Below, piece by piece: positions 1-11,956 of a stretch of DNA of 64,000 bases (position 1 is the first letter of the stretch; every line of letters starts with the position of its first letter). The DNA lies in the NCBI GenBank assembly GCA_038049695.1, contig CP142456.1:78391422-78455421 (forward strand). The letters run 5' to 3'. The translations under genes were made by a program, and so were the position numbers. The DNA comes from Cinnamomum chago. Lineage: Eukaryota > Streptophyta > Magnoliopsida > Laurales > Lauraceae. The notes under the pieces were generated by a model. That model had not been told where the DNA came from. It was given only the letters and a program-made list of their open reading frames with translations, and ran no database searches.

Positions 1-363
1 ATATGAATTTTTGATATTGTAAATTGTACCTTAAAATTAAATAAAAAATTGGACATTTTTATGTATAATAATGGAGGTAGTAGACTTGATACACTGTCAT
101 AAGTTGAATGATATTCTTATTTTAAGAAAAATGAAGAATAAAGAGAAATTAGTAATAATTTTGAAACTAGATTTCAATCCTCTAGGTGGACCTGGTTCCG
201 AACTCGGAATCGGATTTTCTTATTGGAATCGGGTCTGCAACTAACAAAATAGGTTCCGAATCAAAATCAGATCCGGAACTAGAACCATTATTTATAAACG
301 GATCCAGATCCAAGTCCAAATCCACTATGGATTCGATCTAGAACCATCCCGTTTGCAATCCTA
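1..363. mobile_element. hAT-type non-autonomous element, right part, in duplicate A
   Basis: This is the right part of a small non-coding element that continues beyond the left edge of the window. Its right terminus reads TTTGCAATCCTA, followed by the flank CTCCCAAA. The full copy at 28,977-29,458 has the same 8-bp flank on both sides, which identifies the element as hAT-like. The body consists of degenerate GGTTCCGAA/GGATCCAGATCC motifs typical of hAT subterminal regions. Both duplicates carry it at the same site, so it inserted before the A/B duplication. Confidence 0.7.
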
Positions 364-429
364 CTCCCAAATAAACCCCTCCCTCTCAAATATACAAAAA
401 CCAAAATCCCCCAAATAAAGCCCTCCCTC

Positions 430-660
430 TCAAATCCCTTTCCTCTTCCTCAGAGGTGGAGCTTTCGGAGCCGTGGGAGGCTGAGGACTGTTGCCTCGCC
501 GGATAAAGAGAGGTAGCTTGGAAGCCATCTGCTGTGTGTTTGAGGGAGAGGTGGATGTCTTGGAGCTCCTTCTGTTCTTGTTTGCCTCCATGGATTGGAG
601 GCCACCTGGTTTCTTCGAATGCTTGGGATCGAGCGGATCGGAAAGGATGATCCTTGGCAT
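430..660 (-). CDS. Small basic, proline-rich open frame, unrecognised
   Basis: The 76-codon minus-strand frame starts MPRII and ends RKRKGI. It is rich in Ser, Pro, Lys and Arg, with a motif KLPLFIRRGN near residues 48-57. I do not recognise the family. The same frame stays open in duplicate B (29,525-29,755) with two substitutions seen. An overlapping frame that also stays open in both copies (386-706) makes the coding frame uncertain. The A/B duplication is recent enough that conservation alone is weak evidence. It could be an exon remnant of a gene downstream of DLST or a chance frame. Confidence 0.22.
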   Translation of the reverse strand: MPRIILSDPLDPKHSKKPGGLQSMEANKNRRSSKTSTSPSNTQQMASKLPLFIRRGNSPQPPTAPKAPPLRKRKGI

Positions 661-1874
661 TCATTAGATGCACTAGATGGTTATGATCCATTAGATGCAT
701 CGCCATTCCTCACCAAAGAAAAGAAATTTTACAAAACCAGACGTGCAAAAATTAGTGATGGTCTGGTGCAAAGTGCTCAGATGAATACTGATAGAATGTG
801 AACGAATTTATACAGACAATGTTTTTTTTTTATTAAAACCCTAAGGACTGACATCTGACAAGCTTTCAGGCGAGCACAAAATCAGCAGATGGCCTTTGGT
901 GCCACAATAATTCTTAGGTCTGCTAAGAAAAAGACCAAAGGATGAACTCTCCGGATAACAACATCAAAAGAAAGGAAGAAAAGGTATCTCAATACTCAAT
1001 CTAAGAAGCTGCTGATCGATAGCATGCTCTCTTCGCTGCACGAACAATACTATCGACCTGGAAAGGATATGTCCAGGAAAGAATAAACTTATTATGTGAA
1101 GTTTTCGAGATAACAATGTTAATATAGTTTTGGACTTCATTTTAGTCTGGCTTGCAAAATGAAAAGTTTCGGCCGATTCAGAATTTCAGCAAAACTTTTT
1201 ATAATTACATTTTGGGAAAAATATAACGTAATATATAAGTAAAAAAAAATAAAAAAGATAATGAATATAAATTTATTCCATTATAATAATTTTTTTGGAA
1301 TTATATTTTGTGAAAATATAAGAAATACAAAATATATATGTGTAAAAAAAAGTAAAAAAAAATTAATACTGTAAAATTTCATTTTTGCCGAAATCTTGAA
1401 TTTCGGCCGAAATTGACCAAAATTCAAATCGAAAAGTTTTGACCGAAACGAAACGAAATTAATAACTATGATTGGTGAGAGTAAAATAAAGTGGAAAAAG
1501 TAGGGTCAAACCCCTATTTCATGCTACATCAGTTTTAGTGTACTTCTACATCTTCCATCTAAACACTCCAAAGTAAAATATAGAACCTGTTTCTTCACCA
1601 AAATCTAAAGAGTTTATGTCTAAATTCTCCAAAAGTTGTCTCCTAAAGGTAGAATTCGTGAATCCTCATATTAGATTAAACATCTACAAATGCATAAAAG
1701 ATGAAATTTTAAGAATTTTAAAAGTTATTTGAGACTTTTTAGGTAAAATCTGAAATTTTAATAAAAAAAGAAAAAACATTTCAAATGCCATAGAGGACAG
1801 GTAATCACAAGGCTATCACTGCCCGTAAGTGGACAGGTTTCCTTCATCCCTCTTGGTCACCGGGCCAACCTGGC

Positions 1875-1897
1875 AAAAAAAAAAAAAAAAAAAAGAG

Positions 1898-1933
<36 letters not shown>
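1875..1933. repeat. A-tract followed by (GA)n microsatellite
   Basis: About 20 A residues are followed by roughly 16 GA dinucleotides. Duplicate B has a shorter version near 31,026-31,068. The A-tract follows GGCCAACCTGGC in both copies and could be the tail of an old retroposon, but I could not define that element's other end. Confidence 0.8.
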
Positions 1934-1936
<3 letters not shown>

Positions 1937-2113
1937 AGTCATCACATAATGTCCATGAATTTCCCAGATCACTAATTCTCGTGAGGAATTCTAGTAAAAG
2001 AATAGGCCCATTATGTCACAAAAGCCCCTTTTTACTCCTCTTCTACTCCACTTCCTGTTGAACAAACAAAGAATTTAAAAAGAATTATAACAATTACAGC
2101 TTTCTTCTGGTGA

Positions 2114-2525
2114 ATAATGATTGTTTATGGGACAGGCATAATCAGGCCCGACTTAACTTTAAAAATACAGGCCATATATCCAACCTAATCTGACAGGGGA
2201 CATACAGACATGTCAGGTCCAATCTTGCTCATCAAGTCAATTAGGCCCAAGCCCAATTAATAACAAAACACCTATATAATACACCTACAACCTGGAATGA
2301 GTTAATCCTTAGAAACCCTGAAACCCTATATTATTCATGGCGAGCATCCGGCTTTCTACCACTTAATTTAAGCCCTGTCCAAATCTTAATCGGGCCCTCT
2401 TACTTTAAAAAAATAAATATCTAAACATGACCAGAGTACTAAAACCTAGCACAAATTTGGCCCAAAGCAGTCGGGCCAAAGTCAGACCCAGGCTGGCAGG
2501 GTGGCTCAGCCCATGAACACCCCTA
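2114..2525. mobile_element. hAT-type MITE shared by duplicates A, B and C
   Basis: This 412-bp non-coding element has imperfect terminal repeats: AATAATGATTGTTTATGGG on the left, and the complement of TAGGGGTGTTCATGGG on the right. The flanks TCTGGTGA and ACGGGTGA match at 6 of 8 positions and look like an aged 8-bp target duplication. The interior is made of short GGGCCC/GGCCCGA-type motifs. The same insertion is present at 31,253-31,666 and, inverted, at 23,237-23,672, so it predates both duplications of the locus. Confidence 0.65.
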
Positions 2526-3411
2526 ACGGGTGAGAACAATCTACGCAAAGTACTGTATGAATTTGCCTGTAGGGGCCACTTAGGATCAAGGGAATTGTGG
2601 AGGAGGTTAGGAATAGAAAGATTTCAATAAGAATTAAGCGTACACAAAATATCGACTCCATCTCCACTAGGTCACAACCTACACCCTTTATGTAAGGCCC
2701 TGAGTTTGCTCATGTGAGGCCAGGGTTACATGATTGCTAGTATTGAACTCATGGCTTCACGTGAACCAGCAATGGCCAAAAACTAGACCACTTGGCCTGC
2801 AAATACACATTTATGACCTGATTGTTTCATGTAATTGAATTCCTATGAAATCTAAAACTATGTCTTCGTAAATATCTATGAATTGTTATATAAACAAAAT
2901 GAAGGAATATGACATGAATATTAAAAAATGACCATCAAGTAACCTCCCAAAGGAAATTGAATCCTGGGAAGATGGAAACGAATATCCAGCCATCATTACA
3001 GTAATTCAAATCTTAAAGGAAAGTTAAAGACCTCATCTACATCACCACCTTATATCCTTAATCCCTCACCACCTCTTTAACAATCCTTCAATGGAACTCA
3101 TCTGACCATGAATTTCTATATATTCTATGCAAAACAACAGGCCCTCGATGGTTTTCTCGTAAAGCAAAAACAGGTGAAAATGGAAAAGTACTATGAAATA
3201 CCTATATATGCATAGATTTCAATAGGTGAAAATGGAATGTATTGATTAATCAATCATCAATGTGAAAAACATCATGGATACAACTTTGGAATAGTTGAAT
3301 TGCTTGAAAATATACACGAGAAATACTAGATGGAACAACACTTTTAGGCGTCGCAGCCATGATGAGATGTAAAGGTTTCTCTCATTGCCAAATTCAGTCA
3401 CAGTAGCCTGC
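2526..3411. other. Duplicated 3' flank of DLST, present in A, B and C
   Basis: This sequence aligns with 31,667-32,553 (B) and, inverted and more diverged, with about 22,085-23,236 (C). It holds no open frame that I can support. It lies between the shared MITE and the 3' end of the DLST copies and probably contains old 3' untranslated and intergenic sequence. Confidence 0.65.
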
Positions 3412-3416
3412 AACAG

Positions 3417-5720
3417 TGTTAGGCTCCGTCCCGAGTTAATCACAATTAACTCTAGTTAATCAAGCTTAAGACTAATTAAGCTGATTTAAGTGAACTAATG
3501 GTGATTTATTGCTAAATGAAGTTGAATTAGCCTAATGTGATTAATATAGGCTTAATGAAGTAGTAACTATGATTATGAATGAATTGAATGAAAAATGAAG
3601 CTTAATTAAGCAAAAAGAAGGAATTGTGTATAAATACGGATTTATACGTATTTTGTCGAATTCGGAAACTCTTGATACTCGCATGTGTATCTCGACGAGT
3701 ACGATGATTTTCATATAAGGCTTGAATTGATTCGATGAATATTGGATCAAATGGATCTTGAGTTGACTTGAAATGTGTATGAGAGAATAAATGGGGGGTT
3801 TAATGTAAAAATTAACTTATAAGATGAGATGAACTTCATTCATCTCATCCTAAACCTAGGCAACTCCTTCCACAGCTGTTTCTTCTTCTTCTTTCTTCAA
3901 TTTTCTTCATCAAGTGTGTGGTTTAAGTGAAGTGGAGTGAAGAGGAGTTCATCATCTTCATCATCTTCTTGAGTTTTCATTGAAGTTAGAGCTTCAAAGA
4001 GTGAATTTTTATCTCAAATCCAAGCTAAGCAAAGACTAATCTTCAAACAAAGGCAAGTGCTTACATATGTTTATGTTTATTGAGGTGTTTCCATTGATTT
4101 TGATGGAAAGAATTGATGAGTTAGATGTTAGAGTGATTATGGAGTTTGACACCTTAATTAGGTTATGAATTAATATGATAGATTAGTATAATTCTGATTA
4201 GATTAAGTGGATTAGTAGTTTTGAAGTACTTTTGTATATTCATGCTAAAATGGTCAATCAGGTTCCTCACCTACCAGAAGGAAAGGGAGAAAAATCCCTT
4301 CACTGCACTGCAGGAACAAAACTCATGTTCTGTATCTCTAGTGTGGCAGGTCGACCTACCAGCAGGGGCGAGTCGACCTGGCACACTCAAGTGCCTGACC
4401 AAAATACTGTTCCATCCTTTTTCATATATAACTGTAGGTCGACCTGGGCCCTGCCAGGTCGACCTGGCCCACTGGAAAATGTGGAAAAACGTCCGGTTTT
4501 GTCTGAATTTCCGGAATTAAGAGTTTAAGCTTAGAAATTGACCATATTATTTATAGTACGAAAAATTCAGTGAGTTTTGGATTCTACGAGAACTAAGGTG
4601 AGTCTTGAGGGAAGTATGACTAGTATTAGTGCTATACCTCCATAAGTGTTAACTAGGGTTATCTTAATGCATAATCATATACGTAATGTCATCTATAATA
4701 ATCTTTGCATTAATAACCAAAGTTACACTTAGTGGTTGGTTAGAGAATTCATTTAGGATTAAACTGAGATTAATGTGAATTGTTAACGAGTCTGGCACTA
4801 CCTAGTGGTTTCCGAACTCATTATTGAATGGAATTGAATTGAAGTAAGAAATGAACAGTTACGAAAGGTAACAATGAAATGACTATTCCTACTGCAGTAG
4901 ATGAGATTGGGGTGTTCCGGAGCCCGTGGTGACACCAGTGCTCTCTGATCAAGACACTGGGAGATCCCACCTAATTGGACCGAAAGGTCATTGATTGAAA
5001 AGTCATACACGGAGAAGCCATTAATAAATATTGAACAAAATGAATGAATATGAATATGAAATGCTTCCTTTTTAGGAAGATCTGAATGAAGTTGAAACCA
5101 ATGCTAGTGTAGTTGCCAGTATTATTATCATTGTTATTTGTATTTGATATTGATTGCATAGAACTGTTAAGCAATGAATTGTAGGAATTATGAACATGCT
5201 ATAAATATATGTATACCTTGTTGAACCGTCGTGTTCACGGTATTACTGATGATGTTACAGGCTCAGTTGTCCGTACCGGTCCCTCCGAGACCGTCCCGCC
5301 AGCGGAGGAGGCCCATTCGCTACCTCCAGGAGGTCTAGCCGAATGGACATGATTGGAGAGCGCATAACATGGAATATTTTGGAAACTTTTTAGGAATTGT
5401 TTTATATATTCATTTTTGGTATTGTAAGTAAGTCCCCTGCATTGTATTTTAAATATGCAGTGGTTGATATTAGGAGAACTGGAATTGTGTAAAGTGAACT
5501 TTACACTTGAAAGTAAAGAATATGATTCATTTTGATTAAATGGTTGTCAATGTATATTATTTGTATATTCCGCACAATTGTACATTGACAGGTACGTATG
5601 CAAGATCCTTTGTAGATTCGATTAACTTCGGTTAATTCGGGTTTACGGGAGTAAGTATTATTAACATCGCGACTCGGGGGTTAACCTTAATGACTCTGAT
5701 CTCGGGTCCGGGTCGTGACA
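3417..5720 (+). mobile_element. Solo LTR of a long-LTR Ty3/gypsy-type element (fossil)
   Basis: This 2,304-bp insertion is absent from duplicate B. It starts TGTTAGGC, ends GTCGTGACA, and is flanked by AACAG and AACAA, a near-perfect 5-bp target duplication. No internal coding region or second LTR is seen, so it looks like a solo LTR. Its start resembles the reverse complement of the end of the insertion at 18,394-22,011 (TGTTACACCCCGACCCAAT), which suggests one family in opposite orientation. A cluster of GGTCGACC-core palindromes lies at 4,348-4,467. The length and TG/CA ends suggest a gypsy lineage with long LTRs (Tekay/Del-like), which is inference. Confidence 0.72.
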
Positions 5721-5853
5721 AACAATATAACTCATTGACAGAGAGACTTTATCAATAGAAATAAAACTTACAAAACTTTTAGACCGATGCAACAAGAATT
5801 GAAGTATGCCATCAAAAGCCATGGAATGCAAGTAGTAATCCAGTGGCTTTTGT

Positions 5854-8608
5854 TCACACATCAAGAAGAAGCCTGCGAGGGTCTTCAACGACATCCTTAA
5901 TACGACGAAGGAAAAAGACTGCCTCTCTCCCATCAATAAGCCAATGATCGTATGTTAGTGAAAGGTACATCATTGGCCTTAGAACAACGTTTCCATCAAC
6001 AACCATCGGACGACTCACAGTTGAATGCATACCGAGGATGGCCGACTGCGTGAGGTGGTTCATGATTAGTGCCAAATCCGCAATTAAAAAAAGGGAAACA
6101 AGAGATAGAAAGGGGGCATACTTGTGGTGGATTGCTGATTAGTGTACTCAAAAGGCTTCCATAGACTCCACCGTTGGATATTGTAAATGACCCTCCTGCC
6201 ATCTCATCAATAGATATTGTGCCATCGTTTGCTTTCTTCGCAAGAGTATTGATCTCCTTCTCTATTTCAGCAAAATTCGTTTTATCTGCATTTCGGATAA
6301 CTGGGACAACAAGGCCCTGAAAAGAATCGGTAGACTCTGTAAGCAACCCAAATTTTCTTATGTCCAAGCACTAAGATGCAATATGCAGCAAGTTCTATCT
6401 TTACAGTGAAGAGCTAAGCAGCAAATCATCCATGAATTATGGTTGAGAAGTTTTCTTTATGAAGAAAGAAAAGATATCAATAGATAGAGTCCTTACTGCT
6501 ACACTGGCAATCAATTGAGCATGAAAGCTTAGCTTAATTAGGTGTTCTGAAATTTATGATTGGTACAGTGACAGCCACCTCATGTGGAAAATGGGTTGAT
6601 GATAACATCCCTTTTCATTCCATATAAAGAAGAGGATAGCAAACACAGATGCAATTATTGGATAGTCCATACTAACTTCGTTTTTGTACGGACCAGAAGT
6701 ATATCTCAAGGATTATACACATGTTCTACCCATGGTTAACTTTGTAAAACAGTGTATGCCTAACCAGAGTGGACTATTGTAGAAAAAATGACAATATTAG
6801 TAAGAACGATAAATGGAAATTCTGAATTTTCAATTGGTAGCAGGCAAAAAGTCCCTGTGCAGCTCTGACATTTGATTTTAGAGCCTTCAGACTCATTAGG
6901 AACATTTAGAACGGGATAGCAACTTTAAGTCAAACAAAAACTAAATGGATGGGAAAATGACACACCTTCGGTGTACCAACAGCAATGCTGATATCTATAT
7001 ATTCTCTATATATGATATCTTCACCATCAATGACTGCATTTACAATGGGTTGATTCTGAAGTCCACTAACTGCACCCTAAAGAAACAGAGGAATGAGAGT
7101 CAAACCATCAACTAAGGGTTGAACTGCAAATATCACACATATACCATACCTTCACAAATCCTGACATGAGTCCCAACTTCACCCCGTGCTTTTATAAAAA
7201 GGCATCTTTGTAATCAGAACGAAGCTTCATCAAGTTAGTCCTATACCATGAAACATAGGAATGAATGCATCCAGTAACAATCTGATCATTGGATTAATAC
7301 CTACAGAAAAACTTCAAGGACAATCTTATCATTGGATCCCTCTATTACATGCTAATTATTTTTAAGATTTTTTTATTTTTATTTTATTTATTAATTTATT
7401 TTTGGATTAGAGTCAATGTTTGGAACACACATCCATACAGTTTCTGACTTTTCCCATAAGAACTTTGTAGCTTATGAGGGCAATTGCATTACAAGGTTTT
7501 TGCAGCAACCAAGTTACATAGTGACTTGGTTTATGAGTAGGTAGGAATACCCAAATGGTTGAACTCCCAAAATAAGTGCAAACCAAGTTACTTGCACTCT
7601 GTTTACATGGATCCAAACAGGTCCTTTGAAAAAACAAATATGGGGAAAACCCCTGCAACAGCAGATGAAACATGCATATCCTATAACTGGTTGCAGTTTA
7701 GACAAAAGATGGAAGGGGTTCACTGTTGCAACCACCAGCTTGAGGGTTTGAGTGATGTTACCCCATCAAGAAACGATGATTGGCTGTAGTTCATAACATG
7801 CTACATCATATGAATCAACATAGCCTAAATTTATTTATATCATTTAAGTATACTTATAAAAATGAGATTTTACAAGCAGGTGACTCATGAGTCATGAATA
7901 AAGGAAAGACACACTCCACATCCAAAGGGAGTAAGACAATTGAAATCAGTAACTTACATGTCCACCTCATTGAATGTTGTAAGCATTGCAAATGTGTTTT
8001 GAGAGTCCTTCAAGCGTGTAGCAACCCTTTCTCTAAGTCTAGTCATAGGAACCTGAAATAACTCATTTTAAAAAAACATTGAAACAACAATGAGGCTTTC
8101 CACACATTACGTTTCAAGTGTAACGATGAAAGATTTTGCAAACTATACATTGATATAAATGGTAGCAGTTTAGACTTACCCTCCTCTCCCTTTCCTTGGG
8201 AGGAAGCTGAGGTTCTGTAGCTGAGGGTTTGGGAGGAGCAAGGGAAGGAGCTTTAGGCTTTTCTGCTTTAGACTTTTTCTTCTCCACTACCTCCTTTTCT
8301 GCGGGAGGAGAAGGCAGAACAACATCCTCAGATTTCTTCGTAGATGGGGCCTTTGATATACTGCTGCCAGACTTTGAAATGACAGCAACCTTGGTTCCAG
8401 GAACTACAGTATCGCCTTCCTTGGCTACAAACTACAAATACAAACAAGTATCAACACTACTACATTTGTAAATCTATACACTTAAAAAAAAAACTTGGAA
8501 AATAGTAACAGTGGAATATTATAAACAACCATGCTAATGATTTTTTTTTTTTTTTTCATTTACCTTCTCAATAATTCCAGCTTCAGGACTTGCAACATCA
8601 ATGGTCAC
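5854..8608 (-). pseudogene. 5'-truncated DLST (2-oxoglutarate dehydrogenase E2) pseudogene, duplicate A
   Basis: Seven exons equivalent to exons 7-13 of the intact gene remain, at about 8,564-8,608, 8,180-8,431, 7,958-8,052, 7,150-7,240, 6,966-7,076, 6,122-6,316 and 5,854-6,045. Exons 1-6, encoding the mitochondrial presequence and most of the lipoyl domain, are missing because homology to duplicate B stops at 9,406. Exon 10 carries an in-frame TAA (7,192-7,194) where the intact copy has GAA. The linker exon lacks 15 bp. The catalytic motif reads TYDHWLIDG instead of TYDHRLIDG; the catalytic His and Asp remain but the Arg is lost. It cannot make an active E2. Splice sites are largely preserved, so a transcript is possible. 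Confidence 0.9.
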
Positions 8609-9054
8609 CTGAGAGAAGAGACAGTTGAAGTATTATAAGAAGCATTTCTCCTTAGATAGCCATGGGTTCATATATCGGTATCAGATTGAACATTCCCAGG
8701 CAACAAACTATGTATCAGCTGCATCAGTGATGAGGGTCAGCATGATAAAGTTTTAGCTGAAAAGAAAAAGTAATTAAATAGACGCATCCAGATTGTGGTC
8801 GCTCACATCAGCCTGTATGGGCGACACAGATGTGAAACAATTATACCAATGTCCGGTACTAGTTTCTTAAAAAAATTATACAAATCATCCCAATAGTTTA
8901 AATGGATAACCACTATTGTGAATGCTTAAAACCACATCACTTTAAGAATACAGTAGAAAATAAACCATAATAGTCCTTCAAGGGAAAACAGTTTTCTCTT
9001 TTTAACCAATGATGTTATTTGTGGTTAGGACCCGCCTTTCAATAATCCAACTCA
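8609..9054. other. Former DLST intron in duplicate A
   Basis: This region matches the intron between exons 6 and 7 of the intact gene (35,454-35,939). The 36-bp unit that is doubled in B is single here. There is no gene content of its own. Confidence 0.6.
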
Positions 9055-9276
9055 TTTTTTTTTTGCTAACGGAGGGTTCCCAATCCTTTGGACTGGACTA
9101 TTTCCTTCGAGCCCAGAGAGAAGCCGGGTAAAACCACCGTGGCCCCTAAGTGGTAGCACAAGTGGACTCAACCTTCGGTTCCTGAAGAGGGGGGAACCAG
9201 GAGTCGATACCAGGACCTCTAGCTCCGAAAGAGAGAGGAACCGTGACCTTGACCACTCGGCCAACCCCTTGAGGTT
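9055..9276 (-). mobile_element. tRNA-derived SINE
   Basis: This is a 222-bp minus-strand insertion. Its 5' end carries a tRNA-like head with an A-box-like GGCCGAGTGGTCAAGG and a B-box-like GGTATCGACTCC. The body is unrelated to tRNA and the 3' end is a short A tail. A perfect 14-bp target duplication, AATAATCCAACTCA, lies at 9,041-9,054 and 9,277-9,290. Duplicate B has the empty site near 35,929, so the insertion is younger than the A/B duplication. This is not a tRNA gene, because the sequence after the B box does not fold back to the 5' end. Confidence 0.88.
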
Positions 9277-9406
9277 AATAATCCAACTCATTCATCTGGT
9301 GGGCCCAAGGGATGGGCCATTCCTAACCACCCAGCTCCGATAGAAGATAAATCCTAACTTGTGATATATAGATATATCCAAGCCACTTCAAAACGGCCAA
9401 TGTAAG

Positions 9407-10019
9407 ACTCAATTGTATTATGCTGTATATAGAAATCTCGTAGAAATAATATACTGTATATAGCAATTAAACCAGGGTGGACTGCACAATAGCCAAATAT
9501 GTATACATATTGGAATTGAATAGTGAAAAGTGAAAACTACAGACTATTTCTTGCAGGGATTGCAATTGTAATAGATTTCATGAAATATTTTGCTTGGAAT
9601 TAGTATATATCTCAGATGTGAAAAGCGATTTTGTCACAATAGGGTAAAAATCACTCCTCTGTACAGCCCATCTAGGAAATAGCAATGGACATGAGACTAT
9701 ACCACAAGACTGATCAGCCCTCAAAATCCATCAGTGAGACCCATCTCTGAAATCTAAACCACTCATGATCATGGTTCCGTTGAGTATTGGCTGTGGACCA
9801 ATTTTCACTCCAACAAGAGCTGAGCCCACTGTAAGATGAATTTCGTGTAAATACATTATAACTAACCAATGAAAGTGAGAAAAATAAATAAGAGAAGAAG
9901 AAAAGACTCATATTTGGATAATGAACATGTTCAACATCTAAGTTTTTTTTTTAGGTGGGTGATATATGGTAAAAATATGAGATAAAAAAAATCTCAATTA
10001 CCTGCTATGGAGGTCTCAA
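9407..10019. other. Spacer, no homology to duplicate B
   Basis: Homology to duplicate B ends at about 9,406, after AAAACGGCCAA. Beyond it lies AT-rich sequence with no supported gene, then the start of recognisable copia sequence near 10,020. I see no LTR here. Confidence 0.6.
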
Positions 10020-11956
10020 TTTCTGCCTGTTCTTCGAGAAAATGGGCTAATTGGGTTCATAGATGGTATCTATCCTTATCTGTCTGAATTTCTTGTTGAT
10101 TCTGATGGAATTCCAACCAAGGAACCCAATCCTAAATTTGTTGAATGGATCCAACAAGACCAGAATGTCTTGTGTTGGATCAATGCTACATTGACTGAGA
10201 CCGTACTAGCACATGTGGTTGGCTTGTCATCAGCACAGGCAGTCTGGACTGCTCTGGAAAAGCGCTTTGCTTCAATCTCTCGATCTCACATTATACAGTT
10301 GAAGACCCAACTTCAATCTGCAAAAAAGGGAACCCAATCTATCACTGATTACATACAAAAGATTAAGCATCTGTCTGACAGTCTTGCTTTTGCATATTCT
10401 CCTGTTGATGATGACGATTTAGTAATCTATACACTTAATGGATTACCATCTGAGTATGGTCCCTTTAACTATCAGAACTAGTTCTAGTCCTATTTCTCTT
10501 GAAGAACTTTATGTGTTGTTGTTATGGGAAGTGATGAATATCGATACTACACTACAACATGTTCCAGACTTCTCTTCTACTACCCTTCTCTAGTCCAAAG
10601 GTGACTCAGCTAAGTCAAATACTTACAGCAGCAACAGAGGCAGGACTGGTTATCACTTATCAGGGCAGAGGCGGAGGTCGATCTAATCCCAAAGGTAGAG
10701 GTCAAGGCTTTCAGATAAACAGTCCACAGCAGCCCTTTCAACAGAAGCAGTGCTATCAAATCTGCAACAGAACTGGACACTCTGCTATGGATTGTTACCA
10801 GCGTATGAACTTCTCCTACCAGGGGTGCCATCCTCCTTCTCAACTTTCAGCAATGGCAACCTCTCACAACCCTGAGCAGACGTGGTTCGCCGATGCTGGA
10901 GCCACGAATCATATTACCAATGATATCAACAATCTGTATATTCAATTAGAATACCAACGCACAGACAAGGTTGCTATAGGCAATGGTCAAGGTTTGCAAA
11001 TACTGAACTTTGGTTCCTCTATCGTTAGAACCCCCTCTACTGTGTTTTAACTTGATAATATTTTTCGTGTTCCTGACATTGCCACTAACCTCGTCTGTCC
11101 ATCGGTTCTCTAAAGACAACAATTGTGTCTTTGTTTTTGATGCTTCTGGGTTTCGAAGGATTGCAAGTCGGGGAAGACACTTTTCCAAGGGTCGAGTAAG
11201 AATGGCTTATATCCATTTCCAAGTGTCATCTCTTCTTCCACTCATGCTGCTGCTCTTATTGGCGAAACCAGTTCAGCTGAAACCTGGCATAAGCGACTGG
11301 GTCATCCATCTGCTTCCATATTTCATCAAATTGTCTACAATAACTGTTTTCTCAAAGGCTCTGCTAAAGTTCCTTTTTGTGAATTCTGTCGCTATGGAAA
11401 AACTTGTAAACTGCCATTTTCAGTTTCCACTACTGTTACTACTTCTCCTTTGCAGTTGCAACACAGTGATTTATGGGGTCCTGCACCCACTAAGACTGAA
11501 TGTGGATTCAAATATTATGTGCTCTTCATTGATGATTTTACAAGGTACACCGGGTTGTTTCCTATTATCAATAAATCTGATTTTTTGATACTTTTAGATT
11601 GTTTAAATTGCAAATTGAAAATCTACTTTCCTTGTGAATTAAGAGTTTTCGTTCTGATGGGGGTGGGGAATTTATGAGCAAACGATTTCGGTCCCTTCTT
11701 GCTGAAAGTGGGATTCTTCACCAAGTGTCCTGCCCGTTCACACCTGAACAAAATGGGTGTACTGAAAGGAAACACAGACATGTTATTGAGACATGACTCA
11801 CATTGTTGTTCAATGCACATATGCCCACCAAATTTGGGGCTGATGCCTTTCTTACTGCCACCTATTTGGTCAACAGAATGCCCCACCAAATGCCTAAATT
11901 TTGTCTCTCCATGGCAACTTTTGTTCTCCTGTACACCTACCTACTCCACCTTGAGG

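Larger units (their letters stand above)
364..2113. other. Duplicated 3' flank of the DLST locus (duplicate A)
   Basis: This stretch aligns almost base for base with 29,459-31,252, with only scattered differences and small indels. It lies downstream of the minus-strand DLST copy. Apart from the small open frame at 430-660 and the A/GA microsatellite near 1,875-1,933, no gene is recognised. Much of 1,130-1,800 is AT-rich, low-complexity sequence. The alignment with duplicate C starts only near 2,090. Confidence 0.75.

Noticed and set aside
9055-9276. tRNA gene on the minus strand
   Set aside because: A and B boxes are present but the rest does not form a tRNA. The A tail and 14-bp target duplication show a SINE.
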